Source: Candidatus Nitrosopumilus sp. (lineage in GTDB: Archaea > Thermoproteota > Nitrososphaeria > Nitrososphaerales > Nitrosopumilaceae). Taken from it: 14,278 bases of DNA. Position numbers and translations under genes: made by a program. Below are positions 7,169 to 13,340 of the stretch, in pieces. The number at the start of each line of letters is the position of its first letter. The stretch's first letter is position 1. The notes under the pieces are model-generated. The model saw nothing but the letters and a program-made list of their open reading frames with translations, made no database searches and was not told the DNA's origin. The stretch lies in NCBI GenBank assembly GCA_029861085.1, contig JAOUAE010000022.1, forward strand, positions 1-14,278, read 5' to 3'.

Positions 7169-8022
7169 TGGTAAAAACAAAGGCCACTGTCCATGGAGCA
7201 GTATCATTGGTTAATGCAATTTCAAATCAAAAAGGAGCAACATTAGGAATTTCATTAAAGGTAGAAGCAACAGTGGAGACCAGCCCAGGTAAAGGGATTT
7301 CAATTCGATCAGAAAATAAAAGCCTAAGTTCCCGTTTAATTAACAATACAATTGAAAAAATTGTTTCGAAGAAGGATTTAGAGCATAATAAAATTGCAAT
7401 TATGCTAGATTCAGAAATTCCAACAGGGTATGGACTTAAAAGTTCAAGTGCAATTTCATCTGCCGTTGCGTTAGCATGTGCAAAAATATTCAAACCAAAA
7501 TTTACAGATCAGCAAATACTTCTAGCAGGAGTTGATGCATCCATTAAATCCAAAGTCAGCATTACGGGAGCATATGATGATGCATGTTCCTGTTACTATG
7601 GGGGATTTAATGTTACAGATAATGCAAAAAAGAAAAGAATTCAATTTGAAAAAGGAGCATCAAATCTAATTGCAGTGATATTTATTCCAAAAGATAGAAA
7701 AAGAGGGAACCTAAAAAAACTGAAAATTTTTTCATCGATATTTGAAAATGCATGGGAATTAGCAAGAAAAGGGAATTATTGGGATGCAATGATAATTAAC
7801 GGATTAGCAACTGCATCTATTTTAAATTCAAATTCTAAAATTATTGCAGAGTTAATTGAAAAAGGGGCACTGGGGGCATCAGTTTCAGGAAATGGGCCAT
7901 CAATAGCTGCAGTAACAAAAAAAGAAAACGAAGATACTATCAAAAAAATATTCTCGACATTAGAAGGAAACATAATAGTTTCAAAAATTAGCAATAAAAA
8001 GGCAGAAGTTCATGAAATGTAA
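7168..8022 (+). CDS. aroK: Shikimate kinase, archaeal GHMP-kinase type
   Basis: It phosphorylates shikimate to shikimate 3-phosphate with ATP. The 284 residues have GHMP kinase architecture (homoserine/mevalonate kinase relatives), unrelated to the P-loop shikimate kinase of bacteria. Motif 1 is ATVHGAVSLVNAISNQKG near the N-terminus. The ATP-binding motif 2 is PTGYGLKSSSAISSAV (85-100). ITGAYDDACSCYYGG (132-146) is typical of the archaeal shikimate kinase subgroup and holds acidic D137/D138. Motif 3 is GASVSGNGPSIAAV near residue 235. Its position between aroE and aroA makes the assignment firm. The last 11 bp overlap aroA. Confidence 0.93.
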   Translation: MVKTKATVHGAVSLVNAISNQKGATLGISLKVEATVETSPGKGISIRSENKSLSSRLINNTIEKIVSKKDLEHNKIAIMLDSEIPTGYGLKSSSAISSAVALACAKIFKPKFTDQQILLAGVDASIKSKVSITGAYDDACSCYYGGFNVTDNAKKKRIQFEKGASNLIAVIFIPKDRKRGNLKKLKIFSSIFENAWELARKGNYWDAMIINGLATASILNSNSKIIAELIEKGALGASVSGNGPSIAAVTKKENEDTIKKIFSTLEGNIIVSKISNKKAEVHEM

Positions 8023-9280
8023 AGTTGAAAAATCAAAAATTTCAGGCGAAATAGTTTGTCCGTCAAATAAAAGCTATACGCATAGAGCAATTTTTCTTGC
8101 ATCACTTGCAGGAAAAAATAGCGTTGTAGAAAACGCACTATTTTCAGCAGATACGGATGCGACAATTGAAACCTGTAAAAAATTTGGCGCAGAGATTGAA
8201 ATTAAAGATTCAAGGATCATTGTTAAAAATCCAATAAAAACAGATACCAAAGTATCTGAAATTAACACAGGTAACTCAGGCACAACAATTAGAATTGCTT
8301 CAGGAATTGCTAGTTTGTTTTCTGATGAAATTGTACTAACTGGAGATTCGAGTCTTCAAAAAAGGCCTATGCAATCACTTCTAGATGCATTATCAAGCAT
8401 AGGAGCACAATGTAAATCAACAGATGGGAAACCACCAATCAAAATTAAAGGAAAAATTATTGGAGGAGATGTAAAAATTCCAGGAAATTTTTCTAGTCAA
8501 TTTATTTCATCATTGTTAATTAGTGCACCATTAACAGAAAAAGGAATCAATCTGTCTATAGAAGGAAACTTAGTTTCAAAACCATATCTTGATGCAACTA
8601 TTGCTACAATGAGAAAATTCGGAGTAACAGTTCAGACATTGATTCCATACAAAAGATATAACGTATCACCCCAAATATACAAAAAAGATACATTTACAGT
8701 TCCAATTGATTTTTCAAGTCTTGCACTTCTTCTCTCAGCTACTGTTCTCAATGGTGAAGAAATTACAATAAAAGGAAATTTGGGAAACTTGCCACAAGGA
8801 GATGAAATTTTTATTGATATTTTAGAACAACTTGGAGTTAATGTAATTATTGATGATGATGAAATTAAAATTGAGCCACCTAAAAAATTAAAGGGTGGAA
8901 AATTTGATTTAAGTAATTCACCAGATCTTCTTCCACCTCTTGCAATTTTATCATTAAATTCATCTGCGCCAATTGAAATATTTAATGTCAAACATGCAAG
9001 GTTAAAAGAAACAGATAGAATTGCAATCATAGCAAGGGAGCTTGTAAAACTTGGAATTAAAGTTCAAGAAAAAGAAGACGGTTTAATTTTAGAATCGTCT
9101 GAAAAAATAACAGGTGTAGAACTGAATTCTGAAGAGGACCATAGATTATTCATGGCATTCTGCATTATAGGAATGTATGTTGGTAATTGCACTGTGACAG
9201 ATCCGGAATCAGTAAAAGTATCATATCCAAATTTCATAGATGAAATGAATCGTCTGGGTGCAAAAATCCAAATTCAGTAA
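8012..9280 (+). CDS. aroA: 5-enolpyruvylshikimate-3-phosphate synthase
   Basis: It transfers enolpyruvate from phosphoenolpyruvate to shikimate 3-phosphate. The 422 residues form the usual two-domain fold. Active-site motifs are complete: PSNKSYTHR (17-25, K20, S21, R25), NTGNSGTTIR (85-94), KRPMQSLLDAL with R118, GNFSSQF (158-164), PDLLPPLA in the second domain, RLKETDRI, and EDHRLFMAF. The start ATG lies inside the end of aroK (11-bp overlap) with a weak purine-rich stretch before it. The stop is followed almost at once by T5 (9285-9289), a likely archaeal termination signal, so the first transcription unit may end here. Confidence 0.95.
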   Translation: MKCKVEKSKISGEIVCPSNKSYTHRAIFLASLAGKNSVVENALFSADTDATIETCKKFGAEIEIKDSRIIVKNPIKTDTKVSEINTGNSGTTIRIASGIASLFSDEIVLTGDSSLQKRPMQSLLDALSSIGAQCKSTDGKPPIKIKGKIIGGDVKIPGNFSSQFISSLLISAPLTEKGINLSIEGNLVSKPYLDATIATMRKFGVTVQTLIPYKRYNVSPQIYKKDTFTVPIDFSSLALLLSATVLNGEEITIKGNLGNLPQGDEIFIDILEQLGVNVIIDDDEIKIEPPKKLKGGKFDLSNSPDLLPPLAILSLNSSAPIEIFNVKHARLKETDRIAIIARELVKLGIKVQEKEDGLILESSEKITGVELNSEEDHRLFMAFCIIGMYVGNCTVTDPESVKVSYPNFIDEMNRLGAKIQIQ

Positions 9281-9282
9281 AA

Positions 9283-9300
9283 TATTTTTCAAAAAAATAA
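9283..9300. terminator. Bidirectional T-tract, likely terminator
   Basis: TATTTTT-c-AAAAAAATA sits just after the aroA stop. It offers T5 on the plus strand for ending the aroA transcript and T7 on the minus strand. Archaeal polymerase commonly stops at oligo-T, so this probably separates the aroA'-aroA unit from the following RNA element. The same tract contains a weak TATA-like AATATTTTT, 25-30 nt before the structured RNA, so it may instead be part of a promoter. Confidence 0.35.
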
Positions 9301-9305
9301 TCAAG

Positions 9306-9400
9306 AGGGTTAAAAGGCGCGACCCTGTATAGAGTGAAAAGCATTCTCTTCACTCACAACACTTTTGCGTAGATAACATGTTATTTTCGCAGAGTCGCGC
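9306..9400 (+). ncRNA. Candidate structured RNA, three-way junction
   Basis: A GC-rich island in AT-rich surroundings folds compactly. P1 pairs 9317-9323 (GCGCGAC) with 9394-9400 (GTCGCGC), 7 bp. P2 pairs 9332-9338 (GAGTGAA) with 9349-9355 (TTCACTC), extended by TGT/ACA (9326-9328 with 9356-9358) across a three-base bulge. P3 is a hairpin at 9364-9393 of 12 pairs with loop CATG. Only seven junction bases are left unpaired. Two P3 pairs are G.U in the plus transcript and would be A.C mismatches in the minus one, favouring the plus strand. It lacks the tRNA T-loop and is no RNA family I know. An alternative hairpin, AGGGT (9306-9310) with ACCCT (9322-9326), would compete with P1. It may be an independent small RNA or a leader element for aroC. 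Confidence 0.5.
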
Positions 9401-9570
9401 AAATTATTCTTTAGAATTTACACTATTTTGCATATTTCATGCATATTATTATTATATTTAAGAATATATTATAAATATTTTATATAATAATCAAATATTT
9501 TATAATTTCTAATATAAGAAAATCAATTGTCAAAAAATAATTACCGATCCATTAAGATGTATGATTAATT
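9401..9570. promoter_or_regulatory. AT-rich spacer with phased direct repeats upstream of aroC
   Basis: No gene is seen. The stretch holds TGCATATT twice (9429-9436 and 9440-9447, 11-bp period), AAATATTTTATA twice (9473-9484 and 9493-9504, 20-bp period), and several further TATA-like strings. The spacings of about one and two helical turns suggest protein binding on one DNA face, but AT-rich DNA produces repeats easily. Confidence 0.3.
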
Positions 9571-9575
9571 TTTGG

Positions 9576-9596
9576 ATGATGAATTATAAGCATCAT
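9576..9596 (+). promoter_or_regulatory. aroC TATA box inside an inverted repeat
   Basis: AATTATAAG (9582-9590) is centred about 27 nt before the GTG at 9613, giving a leaderless aroC transcript. It is flanked exactly by ATGATG (9576-9581) and CATCAT (9591-9596), a 6-bp inverted repeat. A regulator bound to these arms would cover the TATA box. Confidence 0.45.
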
Positions 9597-9612
9597 TTAA
9601 CTTTGGTAAAAT

Positions 9613-10707
9613 GTGCCGGGAAGTTCTATTGGTCAACGTCTTATTTTAACAAGTTTTGGTGAAAGTCACGGAAAATCAATTGGTGCTGTAGTTGATGGAT
9701 GTCCAGCAGGATTAGAAATTGATGAAAAAGATATTCAAAAAATGTTAGACCTAAGAAAACCAGGTCAAAATCTAATTTCAACTCAAAGAAAAGAAGGAGA
9801 CATAGTTGAAATTATTTCAGGGGTTTTCAGAGGACATACTACAGGTGCACCAATTACAATGATAATTTGGAATGCTGATCAAAAATCTAAAGATTATGAA
9901 AATTTAAAAACAAAACTAAGACCAGGTCATTCGGATTATCCCGCCATGGTAAAATATAATCATTTGAATGATTATAGAGGTGGCGGAAGATTTTCAGGAA
10001 GATTAACTGCAACTCATGTAATGGGAGGAGCCATTGCCAGAAAATTACTCAAAGTGACATTAGGTATTGAAACAAACTCATTCGTATCACAAATTGGAAA
10101 AATAAAGATGGAAAAAGAGTTTAACGAAAAAATGATTAACTCCATTTATAAAAATGAAGTAAGATGCCCAGAGGATAAAACTGCAAAGATAATGAGAGCA
10201 AATATCATGGATGCAAGAAAAAAAGGAGATTCACTTGGAGGAATAATTGAATCAATTACAACAAAAGTTCCGGTTGGATTAGGAGATCCGATATTTAGTT
10301 CATTAGAATCAGATTTGAGTAAAGCAATTTTTTCAATTCCATCAGTAAAAGGAATTGAATTTGGTTCAGGATTTAGAGGTTCAGAATTTTATGGTTCTGA
10401 AAATAATGACTTGTACACAATTAAGAAAGGAAAAATTGTGACAGAGACAAACAGATCAGGCGGAATCCTTGGAGGCATTTCAAACGGGATGCCAATCACT
10501 ATGAGAATTGCATTTAAGCCAGCATCATCGATTGCTCAAAAACAAAAAACAGTGGATATTAAAACAAAAAAAGAAACAACCCTTCAAGTCAAAGGAAGAC
10601 ACGACCCATGTGTCGTACCAAGAGCCCCACCAGTAGTAGATTCACTTGTAGCATTAACTATTGCAGATCATGCACTCCTCGCCGGGGCAATCAAACCCGT
10701 TTTATAA
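9613..10707 (+). CDS. aroC: Chorismate synthase
   Basis: It makes chorismate from 5-enolpyruvylshikimate 3-phosphate, needing reduced FMN. The 364 residues match the family. Signatures in order are SFGESHGKSIGAVVDGCPAG near the N-terminus, LRKPGQN, RPGHSDYPAMVKY, DYRGGGRFSGRLTA, SIPSVKGIEFGSGF, RSGGILGGISNGMPI and GRHDPCVVPRAPPVVD. The start is GTG at 9613, read MPGSSIGQ as expected for the family. The ATG two bases earlier (9611) is in another frame and soon stops. A TATA box at the right distance makes the mRNA leaderless at the GTG. The next gene starts four bases after the stop. Confidence 0.95.
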   Translation: MPGSSIGQRLILTSFGESHGKSIGAVVDGCPAGLEIDEKDIQKMLDLRKPGQNLISTQRKEGDIVEIISGVFRGHTTGAPITMIIWNADQKSKDYENLKTKLRPGHSDYPAMVKYNHLNDYRGGGRFSGRLTATHVMGGAIARKLLKVTLGIETNSFVSQIGKIKMEKEFNEKMINSIYKNEVRCPEDKTAKIMRANIMDARKKGDSLGGIIESITTKVPVGLGDPIFSSLESDLSKAIFSIPSVKGIEFGSGFRGSEFYGSENNDLYTIKKGKIVTETNRSGGILGGISNGMPITMRIAFKPASSIAQKQKTVDIKTKKETTLQVKGRHDPCVVPRAPPVVDSLVALTIADHALLAGAIKPVL

Positions 10708-10711
10708 GAAA

Positions 10712-12082
10712 ATGTCAGACATCAATGATCTTCGAAATAAGATGGATGGAATTACTCTACAAATGATAGAGTTGCTAAAAATCAGGACAAACATTGCAAA
10801 AGAAATAGGAGAAATTAAAAAAAATATTGGTAAAGGTGTAACAGACGAAGTACGAGAAGATAATTTACGTGGAAAAGTAATTTCATTATGTAATGATATA
10901 GGGCTTGATGAAACTATTGGTGTAAAATTTTTAAATTTTCTTTTAAATGAATCAATTAAAGTACAATCAAGTAATAAACAGACACATCTTTCAATTTTCT
11001 TAAAAGCAAAATCACTTGAACAACAAGGGAAAAAAATTATCCATATGGAAGTTGGCGAACCAGACTTTTTACCACCAAACATTGTCAAAAAGTCTTTAGA
11101 AGAAGTGTTTGACAAAGGATTTTTAAAATATGGTCAAGCAAAAGGAATGCCAGCATTCAGAGAAGCACTTGCAAAATACATATCTAAAAAATTCAATGTG
11201 GAAATCACACACGACAACATCATAGTAAGTCCAGGAGCAAGATTTTCAATCTTCACTGCAATTTCAACACTTCTCAATCCAAGTGACGAGATGATTGTAA
11301 TTGAACCTGCATGGCCAGCATACAAAGATTGTGCATTAAATTCAGGAATAAAAGTCAGAACCATCAATACAACTATTGAGAACAAGTGGGAACCATCACT
11401 TGAACAAATAAAAAATACAATTAATCCAAATACAAAAATGATTGTACTTAACTATCCAAATAATCCAACAGGGAAAATTTTGGATGAAAAATTGCAAGAC
11501 GACATAATGGAAATAGCACAAAAAAATAATCTCTATGTGCTAAGTGATGAGATTTATTCACAGTATGCAAAAAAGAATTGGAAAAGTATTCTAAATTATA
11601 ATTATGAGAAAAGTATTGTCACCCAATCATTCTCAAAATCTCATGCAATGACAGGATTTAGAATAGGGTATGGGATAGCCGATGTACAAATTATTGAAAA
11701 AATGGCAAAATTAGAGGCATTATGTCTTACAAATGTCTCAGAACCAATTCAATACATAGCAATGAAAGCATTAGAGGCCGATACATCCAACAATACTAAT
11801 ACAGTGCAAAACAGACTTGATATATTGGCGCAAAAAGCAACTGAAATTGGATTAGATTTTGTTATTCCAGATGGAGCGATGTATATTTTTGCAAGAATTG
11901 ACAAGGAAGGTTTTGACGGAGTACAGTTCGCCAATAGTACACTTGAGAAAGGTTTAGCAGTAGCACCAGGAGAAGGATTTGGAGATTACAAAAATTTTAT
12001 TAGACTTTCTGCATGTCAAAACGAAAAAATACTTGTAGAAGGAATGAATATACTGGGTAAGATTATGAGTGAGAATCAATGA
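10712..12082 (+). CDS. aroQ: Fused chorismate mutase (AroQ type) and class I/II aminotransferase
   Basis: A 456-residue bifunctional protein. Residues 1-88 are a helical AroQ chorismate mutase (chorismate to prephenate). R8, R25, K36, D45, R48, E49, S81 and Q85 match E. coli R11, R28, K39, D48, R51, E52, S84 and Q88 at a constant offset of three, with no gaps. Residues about 92-456 are a PLP-dependent fold type I aminotransferase: MEVGEPDF (112-119), KYGQAKGMPAFREAL, NYPNNPTGK with N251, SDEIYSQY with D279 and Y282, SFSKSHAMTGFRIGY with PLP lysine K309, and the C-terminal FIRLSA arginine. The fusion suggests transamination of prephenate to arogenate, or of aromatic keto acids; specificity is inferred. 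The ATG at 10712 was chosen over a TTG at 10661 that would lie within conserved aroC. Its stop overlaps tyrA as ATGA. Confidence 0.9.
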   Translation: MSDINDLRNKMDGITLQMIELLKIRTNIAKEIGEIKKNIGKGVTDEVREDNLRGKVISLCNDIGLDETIGVKFLNFLLNESIKVQSSNKQTHLSIFLKAKSLEQQGKKIIHMEVGEPDFLPPNIVKKSLEEVFDKGFLKYGQAKGMPAFREALAKYISKKFNVEITHDNIIVSPGARFSIFTAISTLLNPSDEMIVIEPAWPAYKDCALNSGIKVRTINTTIENKWEPSLEQIKNTINPNTKMIVLNYPNNPTGKILDEKLQDDIMEIAQKNNLYVLSDEIYSQYAKKNWKSILNYNYEKSIVTQSFSKSHAMTGFRIGYGIADVQIIEKMAKLEALCLTNVSEPIQYIAMKALEADTSNNTNTVQNRLDILAQKATEIGLDFVIPDGAMYIFARIDKEGFDGVQFANSTLEKGLAVAPGEGFGDYKNFIRLSACQNEKILVEGMNILGKIMSENQ

Positions 12083-12930
12083 AACAGATCACAATTATTG
12101 GTGCAGGTGGTCAAATGGGTCAATGGTTTGTAAAATATTTTAGAAGTCAAGGATTTCAAGTAACAGGTTATGATTCAGAAAACAAAATTTCAGGAAAAGA
12201 GGTCATAATATCAGAATCGTTAGTAGGGGGAATTTTAAAGGCAGATTATGTTGTTTTATGCACACCCACAAGAAGAACACCCGAAATTATCAGACTGATT
12301 GCAAAAGAGATGAAAAGAGGCACATATCTTCTTGAAATTTCATCTGAAAAATCTAAAGTGGTCTCATCATTATCAAAGATGCCAACAAAGATCAATCCAA
12401 TTTGTATTCACCCTATGTTCGGTCCAGGAACTAAGACAATTAGAGGTCAAAATATAATTTCAGTCCCAATTAAAGATGCTAAAAAAGAATTGACAGTTGC
12501 AAAGGAATTGTTTGCAGGTGCAAACTTTGTTACAATTGATGCAATTGAACATGATAAAAAGATTGCAGTAATTCTAGGGTTAACTCATTTAATGAATTTG
12601 GTTTTTGCAAATATTATCTCAAAAGATGAAAAGATACATCTGACGGAAAAAATGTCAGGAACCACTTTCAGAGTACAAAAAACATTGGCAGAAAGTATCA
12701 TGACAGAATCTCCAGAACTAATTCAAACAATTATCACAAATCCAGAAATTCGTAGAGTAGCAGAAGAACTTTGGAAAGATACAGGCAAACTTCTCACATC
12801 GATTCAAGAGTCAAAAACTGAAGAAATACTAGATTACATCAAAGAATGTCAAGAGAGACTTGCCAAACACACAGACACCAATGAGTCATACAAAAGACTA
12901 ACAAAAATGGTAAAAACAATTGAAAAATAG
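12079..12930 (+). CDS. tyrA: Prephenate/arogenate dehydrogenase (TyrA)
   Basis: It catalyses NAD(P)-dependent oxidative decarboxylation of prephenate to 4-hydroxyphenylpyruvate, or of arogenate to tyrosine. The 283 residues are the dehydrogenase domain only, with no fused mutase or ACT regulatory domain. The dinucleotide loop is GAGGQMG (8-14). D32 in GYDSE favours NAD over NADP. EISSEKSKV (86-94) and CIHPMFGPGTKT (109-120) are family motifs, with H111 the expected catalytic histidine. ILGLTHLMNLVFAN and MSGTTFRVQKTLAE lie in the helical C-terminal domain. Because the preceding gene fuses a mutase with an aminotransferase, arogenate may be its true substrate. The ATG overlaps that gene's stop by four bases. 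Confidence 0.92.
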   Translation: MKQITIIGAGGQMGQWFVKYFRSQGFQVTGYDSENKISGKEVIISESLVGGILKADYVVLCTPTRRTPEIIRLIAKEMKRGTYLLEISSEKSKVVSSLSKMPTKINPICIHPMFGPGTKTIRGQNIISVPIKDAKKELTVAKELFAGANFVTIDAIEHDKKIAVILGLTHLMNLVFANIISKDEKIHLTEKMSGTTFRVQKTLAESIMTESPELIQTIITNPEIRRVAEELWKDTGKLLTSIQESKTEEILDYIKECQERLAKHTDTNESYKRLTKMVKTIEK

Positions 12931-12935
12931 CAGGC

Positions 12936-13340
12936 ATGCATTCAACAAAGATTGTCACATCTTTCATTAGGGATAATGACAAATTATTGATTCTAAAAAG
13001 AAGCAATAAAGTAAAATCAATGAAGGAATTATGGGCAGGGATTAGTGGAGTTATAGAAAATGATGAAGTGCCTCTAAAAAGGGCAAAAATTGAAATTTTT
13101 GAAGAAGCAGGTATCACAGAAGAAGAAATCAAACTGATTAAAGCCGCTGAAGAAATGAGAGTCAATTCACCTCAATACAAAAATCATGAGTGGGAAATAT
13201 TCCCATTTTTATTTGAAGCAACAAATCCAACAATCAAGTTAAATTGGGAAAATTCAGATTTTAGATGGATACGCATAGAGGAACTAGAAAACTATGAAAC
13301 AGTACCCAGTCTTCAAAAAGTATTATTCAATTTGTTGTAA
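12936..13340 (+). CDS. Nudix hydrolase domain protein
   Basis: A 134-residue single Nudix domain, hydrolysing some nucleoside diphosphate derivative; the substrate cannot be told. The Nudix box runs from G38 through E44 to IEIFEEAGI (52-60). It keeps Gly, the spacing and the three metal-binding glutamates E53, E56 and E57. Ile replaces the usual Arg at position 52. Upstream KLLILKRSNK (16-25) and LWAGISGVIE are typical of the fold, as is FRWIRIEELENYE near the end. It begins five bases after the tyrA stop, so it is probably cotranscribed, without an obvious link to tyrosine synthesis. The 3' end overlaps the convergent thiC by 18 bp. Confidence 0.88.
   Translation: MHSTKIVTSFIRDNDKLLILKRSNKVKSMKELWAGISGVIENDEVPLKRAKIEIFEEAGITEEEIKLIKAAEEMRVNSPQYKNHEWEIFPFLFEATNPTIKLNWENSDFRWIRIEELENYETVPSLQKVLFNLL

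Noticed and set aside
8632..9030. 132-codon minus-strand frame inside aroA
   Set aside because: It is antisense to fully conserved EPSP synthase sequence and shows no domain; the same holds for the other antisense frames over the aro genes.
9332..9358. H/ACA guide RNA, since the P2 hairpin is directly followed by ACA
   Set aside because: The hairpin is too short and has no internal pseudouridylation pocket or kink-turn, and ACA is better explained as pairing with TGT (9326-9328).
9317..9400. tRNA-like reading of the structured RNA, because P1 is 7 bp and P3 abuts its 3' strand like a T-arm
   Set aside because: No GTTC-type T-loop, no recognisable D-loop or anticodon arm, and no CCA or typical discriminator end on either strand.
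9324..9400. Hammerhead-type ribozyme in the three-way junction
   Set aside because: The junction lacks CUGANGA and GAAA core sequences on both strands.
9576..9650. C/D-box RNA, from a perfect ATGATGA C-box at 9576-9582
   Set aside because: No CTGA D-box follows at a suitable distance, and the motif overlaps the aroC TATA box and its inverted repeat.
10661..10711. Upstream TTG start adding 17 residues to the mutase-aminotransferase
   Set aside because: The extension lies in conserved aroC C-terminal sequence, and the ATG at 10712 aligns with normal AroQ N-termini.
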